Assembly (NCBI GenBank): GCA_016190465.1
Contig: JACPQP010000141.1
Span: forward strand, 1 to 7,002
DNA from: Chloroflexota bacterium
GTDB lineage: Bacteria; Chloroflexota; UBA6077; FW602-bin22; JACPQP01
Reading direction: 5' to 3'
DNA length: 7,002 bases
The notes beneath the pieces were generated by a model, which worked only from the letters and a program-made list of their open reading frames with translations, did not search any database and was not told the DNA's origin. Shown in pieces: positions 1 through 5,325 of this stretch. Numbering within the stretch: position 1 is the stretch's first letter; each line of letters starts with the position of its first letter. The position numbers and the translations under genes are program-made.

Positions 1-1
1 C

Positions 2-454
2 CTCGTGTCCGTCTCCGCCGAGCGCCACTGGGAGCAGAAGATGGCGCTGCCGACCGGCGTCGTCAAGCCGGTGGCCGAGTCCATCGACCCGCGGCGCCCG
101 CGGACGATCGGCTCGCTGCCGAGCGAGCACTACCCCGGCATGGGGATGATGCACAACCTGCTGTACAGCGCCTTCGGCCGGGCCCGCGGCCTGCCCTCCG
201 ATGCGGACGGTGGCATCGGCTGCACGATTCGAGACGCGGCGCAGAGCGTCGAGGTCCGAATGGAATGCAGCGCCAGCTTTGGCGCCCTGGTGCTGTTCAC
301 GCCCCCCTGGAACTCGTCGCTCTCCCTGGAGCCCCACACCTGCGTCCCCGACGCCTTCAACCTGGCCAACCAGGGCCTCGAGACCGGGATGGTCGTGCTC
401 TCGCCCGGCGGCACCTGGCGGGGGTGGGTGCGGATGTCGGCACGAGAGTTGTAG
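2..454 (+). CDS. Aldose 1-epimerase (galactose mutarotase) family protein, C-terminal part
   Basis: The reading frame is already open at the left edge, so the gene starts outside the window; about 150 C-terminal residues are present, roughly half of a usual family member. The family interconverts alpha and beta anomers of aldoses in the cytoplasm without metal or cofactor. Visible hallmarks are the LPTG segment near residue 16, the DGG/SVEVRM stretch, and the block SLSLEPHTCVPDAFNL followed by GLETGMVVLSPGGTWRGWV, which matches the conserved C-terminal 'EP.TC..DAFNL' and 'PGE.W.G' region. The Glu of SLEPH (bases 329-331) sits where the family's catalytic base lies. The catalytic His and substrate-binding Arg lie upstream and cannot be checked. 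The gene ends with TAG and no downstream partner is on the same strand. The family call is firm; the exact sugar substrate is not known. Confidence 0.85.
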   Translation, partial: LVSVSAERHWEQKMALPTGVVKPVAESIDPRRPRTIGSLPSEHYPGMGMMHNLLYSAFGRARGLPSDADGGIGCTIRDAAQSVEVRMECSASFGALVLFTPPWNSSLSLEPHTCVPDAFNLANQGLETGMVVLSPGGTWRGWVRMSAREL

Positions 455-495
455 TCGACGGTTCGGGTGATCCACCGGCTGCCCTTCTCGCCGAG

Positions 496-1379
496 TCAGG
501 CGCTCGCCGGTTCATCCAGGGCATAGGCGACTGCCTGCTCCATCGCCATTGTTTGACCTTTCGCCCAGGGCCGAGCGAACGCGTCCTCACCGAGAGTCGT
601 GCGCAGGCTGGAGATCCGTCGGTCGTGATCAAGCCGCTCCCGCGGTGACAGTGATGACAGTGACACCCCGATCGTGTTTCGGAGCGCCTGCGCCGCGCCA
701 AGCAAGCGGACAGCACGGTCATTCAGCGACCGGTCGGCACATACGGACGCCAGGAGGCTCAGGCACCAGGTGGTGCAAGTCTTGTCTCGCAGTTCCCAGA
801 GCAGTCCCAGGCTCGCGCGCAGGAGCGCGCTGGCTCGATCGAGCTGTCCCTGGCTCGCGGCGACGATACCGAGACGGCGCAACGACCAGGAGATACCGTG
901 CCGGTCTCCGCGCTCTCGATTCAGCTGGCGACTCTCCTCGAAGAGAGCGACCGCTCGCTCGCGGTCGCCGCGTTCAATCACGACTCCCCCAAGGCTCTGG
1001 AGCGCATTGGCAAGGCCGCTCGTCAAGCCACTCGGCGATCTGTTCGACCGAGAGCACCTTCACCCGGGCCGCCGCGAGTTCAATTGCCAGTGGCATCCCA
1101 GCCAGTCGCCAGCAGATCTGGGCGACGGCCGGAGCGTTCTGGTTGGTCACGGTGAAGCTCGGCGAGACGGCAGTCGCCCGGTCGATGAAGAGTCTGACCG
1201 CCTCGTACTGGGTGAGTTGATGGCGCGGTGGCAGGCGCTGCAATTCCGGCGCCGCCAGGGAGGCTACCTGCCAGGTCACTTCTCCGGCGATGCCAAGCGC
1301 CTCTCGGCTGGTCGCCAGCAGGTTCAGATCCGGACACGAGCGCAGCAGAGTATTGGCGAGCTGCGCTGAGGCTTCCAGG
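496..1379 (-). pseudogene. Degraded NB-ARC/TPR regulator (AfsR/LuxR-like ATPase), internally deleted and 5' truncated
   Basis: Two frames on the minus strand carry pieces of one known architecture. Bases about 1379-1015 read LEASAQLANTLL, LLATSREALGIAGE, LTQYEAVRLF and GMPLAIELAAARVKVLS, the second half of an NB-ARC/AAA STAND ATPase (the 'ATSRE' and 'GLPLAIELAAAR' motifs). Bases about 1026-496 continue in another frame with TPR repeats (ERAVALFEES; GQLDRASALLRASL) and the family C-terminus, with AVRLLGAAQALR and MAMEQAVAYAL, ending in TGA. The Walker A and B half, the winged helix, most of the TPRs and any DNA-binding domain are missing. The junction near 1012-1030 therefore marks a deletion plus frame change, and the upstream cut at 1379/1380 is abrupt. 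In intact relatives these proteins are transcriptional regulators with a nucleotide-switched ATPase. This copy is almost surely dead. Confidence 0.8.
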
Positions 1380-1490
1380 GAGATCGAGTACGCCGGCCCG
1401 ATCTACGTGCAGATCGACCCCCGGTCTGAAGAGGAGCTCGCCCTGGCATACCGGCGCGCCGTCGATCTGATCGCGCCCCTGCGAAGGTAG
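1380..1490 (+). pseudogene. Orphan C-terminal fragment of an unidentified protein
   Basis: This plus-strand stretch reads as a natural protein end: EIEYAGPIYVQIDP, then RSEEELALAYRRAVDLIAPL and RR, ending in TAG. The amphipathic final helix and the codon pattern look coding. Upstream, the same frame runs only into the antisense of the NB-ARC fragment, which has its own recognisable homology up to base 1379. The piece is therefore a gene tail joined at a breakpoint. I do not recognise the family. A chance open frame is possible given its length of about 36 codons. Confidence 0.35.
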
Positions 1491-1694
1491 CTGACCGAGG
1501 CGCCACAGGCGCAAGAAGTCCTATACCAATTGCGAACGCGTTGTGGCGCATCAGCCAGCCCCCGACTCCGGACCCCCAACCCCCAAGGGTGGTACGCTCA
1601 TTGCTAGCAATCCTCGGACGGGCAGTTCTCACCAGATGGTCGAGATGGACGCCAGGAAAGGTCCGGGATGAACTCCGAACCCGGTCTGATGGCA

Positions 1695-1750
1695 GTTCCT
1701 GATTACGGAACGGGTCCCGCGTCTGCCGACGTTCCTGATTGCGGAATGGG
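1695..1750. promoter_or_regulatory. Pair of 20-bp direct repeats, each a dyad (possible operator)
   Basis: GTTCCTGATTACGGAACGGG (1695-1714) and GTTCCTGATTGCGGAATGGG (1731-1750) differ at two positions and start 36 bp apart. Each contains a dyad: GTTCC-N7-GGAAC in the first, and the same with one arm mismatch in the second. They lie 65-120 bp upstream of the lipoprotein start. This is a layout expected for a dimeric regulator, but a dispersed repeat is equally possible. Confidence 0.35.
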
Positions 1751-1775
1751 CGGTCGGGCGCGGGAAGCCTGATAA

Positions 1776-1792
1776 TCCCGGCACAAGCGGGA
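1776..1792. repeat. Small REP-like hairpin TCCCG-N7-CGGGA
   Basis: The arms TCCCG (1776-1780) and CGGGA (1788-1792) flank seven bases. The surrounding sequence resembles the common 'ATTCCCG..GCGGGAAT' type of bacterial intergenic palindrome. It has the same 5-N7-5 geometry as the two dyads just upstream and lies 22 bp before the lipoprotein start codon. Confidence 0.35.
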
Positions 1793-1807
1793 AATCCCGA
1801 TGATATT

Positions 1808-1814
1808 GGGAGGG
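1808..1814 (+). promoter_or_regulatory. Shine-Dalgarno GGGAGGG that questions the start of the lipoprotein gene
   Basis: GGGAGGG lies directly against the ATG at 1815 (no spacer) but nine bases before an in-frame GTG at 1824. Spacing therefore favours GTG 1824, giving a start HKDRAFRLK followed by the hydrophobic stretch. ATG 1815 is kept as the annotated start because the two differ by three residues and both keep the signal peptide. Confidence 0.5.
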
Positions 1815-3326
1815 ATGAAGCACGTGCACAAAGACAGAGCCTTTCGCTTGAAGCTCGTGGGGCTGAACGTCCTGGTTGCCGCGGCGATGGCCCTTGCCGC
1901 CTGCGTGCCAGCGGCCGTCGAGACCCCCACGCCAGCTCGGACACCGGTAGCGCGAACACCGGTAGCCGTGACGCCAGGGCGAACGCCAGCGGCGGTGATG
2001 ACTCCCGCCGCGGTGGCAGCCCGCGTCTTCACGCTCAACCAGGTGGGCCGGAGCATCACGGTGTTCGATCCCACCACGATGAAGGCGGTCGAGCGCATTG
2101 ACCTGGGCTTCACGCCGGGCAACCTGGCGGTAAGCCCCGATGGCCGCTTTGCCTGGCTCACCCACGCGGCGATCTCCCCCGCGGCGGCAGTGACACCTGG
2201 CGCCGCAACACCGGTAACCACCCCCGTCACGGCAATGACACCTACGCCGGGGGCCGCGACGCCGGCCGCCGGGTTGACCCCGACGCCGGGTGTGGCCACG
2301 CCGATGGCCACTCCCGCGGCGCTCACTCCGACGGCCCCAACAGCGTTGACGCCGGTGGGAACCCCCGCCGCTGCGCTGACGCCTGCGGCGGCTGCCGTGT
2401 CCAACCTGGTCACCGTCTTTGACCTGACGATCCGGCAGAAGGTGGCCGATATTCGGACGAGTGGCGCCCCGGACGAGATCGTGGTCTCGGCCGATGGCCG
2501 CTGGGCCTTCGTCAGCGATCGCGTCGGCGATTTCCTCACGGTCATAGACGCGACCCGGTACACCGAGACCCAGCGCATCTCGCTCGGCGAGAAGGCGCAG
2601 GGGATGGAATTCGTGCGGATCGCGGCGCGCGCGGCAACGCCCGTGGCCGGCGCCACGCCACCCGCCGCGGCAACACCGGCGGCGCTGACCCCCAGCGCGC
2701 TGACTCCGACGCCGGCGGCGACCCCCGCGGCCGCGCTGACCCCCGGTGCCACGCCCAGCCCGATGCTGACGCCAGTGGCGGGTGTGATGCGGGAGCTGCT
2801 CTACGTGACGTTGCCACGCGCGGGGGCGGTCGCGGTGATTGACCCGAACACGCTCAAGGAAGTGACCCGGGTGCGGATCACGACCGCCGGCGTGGCCGGT
2901 CCGACCGACGTGTTCGCCTCGCCGACCGGCAACCGCATCTTCGTGACCGGCGGCCAGATGACCCAGGTGGCCGTCATCGATCCGGCCACCAACCAGGTCA
3001 GCAAGACGATCGATCTGGCGAACGTGACCCCGGTCACCGGCGTCGCCAGCCCGACCGGCGACATGCTCTTCCTGGTGACGCCGACCGGCAACCAGTTGCT
3101 GACGGTTGACGTGGGCACTGGCCAGATCGGCAAGCAGATTCGCGTGGGCCAGGATCCTCGGTCGGTCACCATCACCCCGGATGGGAGGCGTGTGCTGGTG
3201 GCCAATCGCGGCGACAACTCGATCTCGGTGATTGACGCGTCCACCCAGGCCGTGATCGATACGGTCCAGGTGGGCGAGGGTCCCACGGAGATCGCCTGGC
3301 CCGAGGGCGCGCTCGGCGGAACGTAG
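1815..3326 (+). CDS. YVTN-type beta-propeller lipoprotein with Thr-Pro-Ala-rich insertions
   Basis: This is a secreted, lipid-anchored protein. The N-terminus has basic residues (HKDRAFRLK), a hydrophobic core (LVGLNVLVAAAMALAA) and a lipobox Cys at residue 30. A Thr-Pro-rich tether follows to about residue 70. Then come propeller blades with the repeated pattern 'V.VID..T..V...I..G..P..V..SPDGR..FV': SITVFDPTTMKAVERIDLG, VTVFDLTIRQKVADI, LTVIDATRYTETQRISLG, VAVIDPNTLKEVTRVRI, VAVIDPATNQVSKTIDL and ISVIDASTQAVIDTVQVG. Two further Thr-Pro-Ala-rich insertions break the propeller at about residues 120-195 and 270-322. Such propellers usually bind ligands or proteins outside the cell; no enzymatic residues are evident. 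ATG 1815 is used, with GTG 1824 better spaced from the ribosome site and ATG 1800 less likely because it lacks one. It is apparently monocistronic, with a hairpin plus T-run 75 bp after the stop. The fold is clear; the ligand is unknown. Confidence 0.88.
   Translation: MKHVHKDRAFRLKLVGLNVLVAAAMALAACVPAAVETPTPARTPVARTPVAVTPGRTPAAVMTPAAVAARVFTLNQVGRSITVFDPTTMKAVERIDLGFTPGNLAVSPDGRFAWLTHAAISPAAAVTPGAATPVTTPVTAMTPTPGAATPAAGLTPTPGVATPMATPAALTPTAPTALTPVGTPAAALTPAAAAVSNLVTVFDLTIRQKVADIRTSGAPDEIVVSADGRWAFVSDRVGDFLTVIDATRYTETQRISLGEKAQGMEFVRIAARAATPVAGATPPAAATPAALTPSALTPTPAATPAAALTPGATPSPMLTPVAGVMRELLYVTLPRAGAVAVIDPNTLKEVTRVRITTAGVAGPTDVFASPTGNRIFVTGGQMTQVAVIDPATNQVSKTIDLANVTPVTGVASPTGDMLFLVTPTGNQLLTVDVGTGQIGKQIRVGQDPRSVTITPDGRRVLVANRGDNSISVIDASTQAVIDTVQVGEGPTEIAWPEGALGGT
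2169..2400 (+). repeat. Thr-Pro-Ala low-complexity insertion 1 in the propeller gene
   Basis: About 75 codons contain some fourteen Thr-Pro pairs in units such as ATPV, LTPTPG and LTPAAA, dominated by ACG/ACC/ACA-CC(G/T/C/A) codons with Ala and Val between. It lies between a blade strand ending FAWLTH and the next strand beginning NLVTVFD. It is coding, in frame, and degenerate at DNA level, so it is not a recent perfect tandem array. Confidence 0.75.
2627..2785 (+). repeat. Thr-Pro-Ala low-complexity insertion 2 in the propeller gene
   Basis: About 53 codons carry some ten Thr-Pro pairs (ATPVAG, LTPSALTPTP, ATPSPMLTPV). It sits between GMEFVRI and RELLYVTL, where the blade would normally have its short 'PDGR' turn, so a turn has been replaced by a long flexible loop. 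Confidence 0.75.
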
Positions 3327-3338
3327 TAGTCGTACTAC
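3323..3338 (+). repeat. Short hairpin overlapping the stop codon of the propeller gene
   Basis: GTAGTA (3323-3328) and TACTAC (3333-3338) form a perfect 6-bp stem with a four-base loop. The TAG stop is inside the left arm. There is no T-run, so termination here is doubtful; it could protect the mRNA 3' end. Confidence 0.3.
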
Positions 3339-3400
3339 TGTTGCTGAGCTTCGCGTCTGATGAGAGTTGCCTGCCTCCTTGTCATTCCGATATCATTGTG

Positions 3401-3441
3401 AAGGGAGAGGCAAACCGGTAGTTCGCCCCTCCCTTTTATCT
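3401..3441 (+). terminator. Probable rho-independent terminator of the propeller lipoprotein gene
   Basis: The left arm 3401-3415 (starting AAGGGAG) pairs with the right arm 3421-3435 (ending CTCCCTT) over 15 bp around a five-base loop CGGTA, followed by TTATCT so that a four-T run is formed. Two positions are A-C mismatches on the plus-strand RNA; the same two become G-U pairs on minus-strand RNA. The stem therefore folds better when transcribed leftward, although the T-run favours rightward termination. It lies 75 bp after the stop codon. Confidence 0.55.
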
Positions 3442-3458
3442 CCCCTCAACCATCTGGT

Positions 3459-3780
3459 AGGAATATCGCATCAGTCAAGACGCTCTGCCGCCTGGCTGAC
3501 GTGCTCGGGCTCCGCTTCGAGATCGCCCCGCTGCGTGGCCTTACTGCCCACCCGGTTCGGCAGCGCGGGCTGACTCTGGAGGATAGTCGCCGCCCGACAG
3601 GACGAGATCCTGTGCGTCGCGGCCGCGCACGGGGCGCGTGATATCCGGGTCTTCGGCTCGGTCGCACGGGGCGAAGCCGGACCGGAGAGCGACGTCGACT
3701 TCCTCGTCGACATCGATACCGATCGTCGCGGGTTCGAATTCTTCGGCCTGCTCGAGGACCTCCTGCAGGCCCTGGAAGAG
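3459..3780 (+). pseudogene. Broken HTH + MNT-domain nucleotidyltransferase (antitoxin-like)
   Basis: The first piece (3459-3584) reads RNIASVKTLCRLADVLGLRF then EIAP, typical of the end of an XRE-type helix-turn-helix, then LTLED. The second (3586-3780, shifted frame) reads AARQDEILCVAAAHGARDIR, then VFGSVARGEAGPESDVDFLV. The latter is the MNT signature: GS-x-ARG (GGC at 3655) and Asp-x-Asp (3691-3699), which in active members bind nucleotide and metal. Adding two bases (AT) after base 3584 would join them as LEDIVAARQDEIL, exactly the expected linker. The start of the HTH and the last third of the MNT domain ('DVVTE..L' region) are missing. Intact relatives are antitoxins or regulators paired with HEPN toxins; MntA-type ones AMPylate the HEPN partner. 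Unusually, the MNT frame is open straight through into the amidase gene, without a start codon before 3841. Confidence 0.75.
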
Positions 3781-3864
3781 CTCCTCCGCCCCCTCGCTAG
3801 CTCCTCCCAGCCCCGCAAACTACCCCCATACTCAAGGACGATGAGCCCTACCGTTTGCCACGTT

Positions 3865-3881
3865 GACGGCGCGACGCCGTC
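3865..3881. repeat. Hairpin GACGGCG-N3-CGCCGTC
   Basis: A perfect 7-bp inverted repeat with a three-base loop lies 52 bp upstream of the chosen amidase start, between the MNT relic and the amidase. No T-run follows. It may end or attenuate read-through from the left. Confidence 0.4.
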
Positions 3882-3990
3882 ATGCGAAACTGCCCGAGAC
3901 GGTGTCGCTGGGAGCACGGAGGGATCAAGGGCGATGCGAAGCGTCCTCGCCCACATATTGACGAACGCCATCGTGTCATCGGCCCGGAAG
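3873..3990 (+). pseudogene. Possible HEPN (DUF86-like) toxin trace
   Basis: Short matches to the HEPN partner of MNT proteins appear in the expected order but in different frames: DAVMRN (3873-3890, like DAV.RN), KLPETV (about 3887-3904) and RAMRSVLAH (3928-3954, like RGMRNVLAH), followed by ILTNAIV where relatives have '...(D)AIVW'. The R-x4-H signature of HEPN RNases is visible as RSVLAH. Spacing is about 47 bases too short, so a deletion is implied. The similarity is brief and part of it overlaps the amidase N-terminus, so chance cannot be excluded. Confidence 0.3.
3918..3923 (+). promoter_or_regulatory. GGAGGG ribosome binding site supporting amidase start at 3934
   Basis: GGAGGG ends ten bases before ATG 3934. 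The earlier in-frame ATG at 3841 lacks such a site and would add an unlikely hydrophilic stretch before the signal peptide. GTG 3973 (start VSSARKRG) gives the tidiest signal peptide but has no ribosome site. Confidence 0.45.
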
Positions 3991-5325
3991 AGGGGCGCGG
4001 GGCCGAACTCTGTGTTCGCCCTCTCCCCCTGGGCCGTCGCCCTCGTCATCACCATCCTCGCGTGCCAGCCCACCGCGCAGCCGCCGGTCGGGGCGATCTT
4101 CACCCCCTCCACCCCCTCTCCGTCAACGGATCCGGCTCGGGAGCGGCCGACAGGGGGCGAGGTCGCCGGGAAGCCGGACCTCTCCCCCCTCCCCGCCGTT
4201 CCTGAGCTGAGCCCGACACAGGGAGGGGGGTGGCCGCTCCCCCTCTCCGTGTCGGACCCGGCTCAGGGACGGCGGCCGGGGGGTGAGGTCGGCACCCCCT
4301 CCCCGTCGACGGAGACGAGTAGGGGTGAAGTGACACCCACGCCGGTGGTCGAAGAGGCGAGGCAGCAGCCAGCGACGGCATCGGGCCGGCCCACGCTAGC
4401 GCCGACGATCGACGCTCCGGCCACGCTCGCCGGCCCGGCGGTGGTTGGCGACCGCGTGAGCGCGCTGGCGGAGATGCCCGCCACGGTCGGGGCGAACCTT
4501 ACCCCCGACGTCTCCAAACCTCGCCCCTCGGATCCCCTCTCCGCCAGCGGACCCGGCTCAGGGGCGGCCGGGGGGCTACCGGCCGCGGCCATGCCCGCCG
4601 AAAGGGCGAACACAAGGCTCGCCCCCGCCGGCGCCGTGTCCCCCAAAGTCGTCGCGCTGGATCCAGGCCACGGCGGGGACGAGATCGGGGCGGTCTCGGT
4701 CGACGATGGCCCGCCCCTCCAGGAAAAGGCGATCAACCTGGACATCGCGCTGCGGGCCGAGAGACTTCTGATCGCGCGGGACTATCGCGTGGTTCTGACC
4801 CGGCGCGCCGATCAGTCAGTGAACGCGGAGCGGCTCGACCTGAACGGCGACGGGCAGGTGAACGGTGCGGACGATCTCCAGGCCCGCGTCGACCTGGCCA
4901 ACGCGGCCGGCGCCGACCTCTTCCTATCGATCCACAATAATGGCTCCAATGATCCCACCCAATCGGGCACGGAAGTGTGGTACAACTCCAGTCGTCCGTT
5001 CGCCGAGCAGAATCTTCGCGTCGCCCGGCTCCTCTACACGAGCCTCCTGCGTCAACTGCGCTCGGCAGGGTATTCGCCAGTCGAGCGTGGCCTGAAGGAC
5101 GACGCCAACTTTCGGATCTTTCGAGGCGTGGCCTACGGCATCTTCGTGTTGAGCGACGCCCGTCCGCCTCGCCACGTGCGGGCGACGAATTCGCCCGGCG
5201 CGCTCGGCGAGTCGCTCTTCCTTTCCCACCGAACCGAGGCCCAACTGCTCCGCCGGGAGCCCACCCGCCAGGCGATCGCCGCGGCCTACGTCGAGGCGGT
5301 GGCGGCATTCTTCAGCGGAAAGTGA
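3934..5325 (+). CDS. Lipoprotein N-acetylmuramoyl-L-alanine amidase (Amidase_3) with Pro-rich linker and calcium-loop insert
   Basis: It hydrolyses the amide bond between MurNAc and the stem peptide of peptidoglycan, outside the membrane. From ATG 3934 (463 residues): a basic segment SSARKRG, a hydrophobic core SPWAVALVITILA and a lipobox-like Cys44; a low-complexity linker to about residue 236; then the zinc amidase domain. Zinc and catalytic residues fit the family: His246 in DPGHGG, Glu264 in LQEKAINLDIA, His334 in LFLSIHNNG, and Glu426 in LGESLFLSH. The family Arg-x-Asp strand (LTRRADQSV) is followed by an extra loop, Asp302 to Asp313, with the D-x-N-x-DG-x-VN-x-x-D pattern of EF-hand/dockerin calcium sites. 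The linker's DNA resembles the palindromic repeat at 5694-5746. The stop overlaps the next gene's GTG. The start is uncertain: 3841, 3934 or 3973. The enzyme call is strong. Confidence 0.9.
   Translation: MRSVLAHILTNAIVSSARKRGAGPNSVFALSPWAVALVITILACQPTAQPPVGAIFTPSTPSPSTDPARERPTGGEVAGKPDLSPLPAVPELSPTQGGGWPLPLSVSDPAQGRRPGGEVGTPSPSTETSRGEVTPTPVVEEARQQPATASGRPTLAPTIDAPATLAGPAVVGDRVSALAEMPATVGANLTPDVSKPRPSDPLSASGPGSGAAGGLPAAAMPAERANTRLAPAGAVSPKVVALDPGHGGDEIGAVSVDDGPPLQEKAINLDIALRAERLLIARDYRVVLTRRADQSVNAERLDLNGDGQVNGADDLQARVDLANAAGADLFLSIHNNGSNDPTQSGTEVWYNSSRPFAEQNLRVARLLYTSLLRQLRSAGYSPVERGLKDDANFRIFRGVAYGIFVLSDARPPRHVRATNSPGALGESLFLSHRTEAQLLRREPTRQAIAAAYVEAVAAFFSGK
4103..4333 (+). repeat. Degenerate palindromic-repeat copies translated in the amidase linker
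   Basis: At least three related units occur: CCCCCTCTCCGTCAACGGAT at about 4112-4131 with GGGGGCGAGGT downstream at 4153-4163; CCCCCTCTCCGTGTCGGA at about 4239-4256 with GGGGGGTGAGGT at 4277-4288; and CCCCCTCCCCGTCGACGGAG at about 4294-4313 with GGGGTGAAGTG. They share the core and outer arms of the free-standing palindrome at 5694-5746. At protein level they give SPSTDPARERPTGGEV, LSVSDPAQGRRPGGEV and SPSTETSRGEV. Confidence 0.65.
4520..4583 (+). repeat. Further degenerate repeat copy in the amidase linker
   Basis: CCTCGCCCCTCGGATCCCCT (from 4520), then CTCCGCCAGCGGACCCGGCT and CAGGGGCGGCCGGGGGGCT, repeats the pattern of the earlier units, including 'GGACCCGGCTCAGGG', also seen at about 4254-4268. 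It encodes DPLSASGPGSGAAGGLPA. Confidence 0.55.

Larger units (their letters stand above)
1491..1814. other. Intergenic region with several short palindromes
   Basis: No coding signal is convincing here. It holds a perfect 12-bp palindrome ATTGCTAGCAAT (1600-1611), a C-rich tract (about 1558-1587), and three 17-bp dyads of 5-N7-5 layout (1695-1711, 1731-1747, 1776-1792). A GATAAT hexamer lies at 1771-1776, but I see no matching -35 at 16-18 bp. The region should contain the promoter of the downstream lipoprotein gene. Confidence 0.6.

Noticed and set aside
549..1369. Plus-strand open frames over the regulator relic
   Set aside because: Arg/Ser/Ala-rich with no recognisable motif; the minus strand gives NB-ARC and TPR homology.
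1558..1587. G-quadruplex on the minus strand
   Set aside because: Only three strong G-runs are close together; the fourth would be a GG pair, so the case is weak.
2169..2400. Possible CRISPR-like or tandem DNA array
   Set aside because: Units are short, imperfect and in-frame Thr-Pro codons; there are no constant repeats with unique spacers.
1703..2752. Long minus-strand open frame rich in Gly-Val-Ala, opposite the lipoprotein gene
   Set aside because: It is the antisense of the Thr-Pro codons; the plus strand has a signal peptide and propeller repeats, the minus frame only low-complexity sequence.
3882..4205. 107-codon plus-strand open frame overlapping the amidase start
   Set aside because: Arg/His/Pro-rich shadow in a different frame from the lipoprotein signal and the amidase domain.
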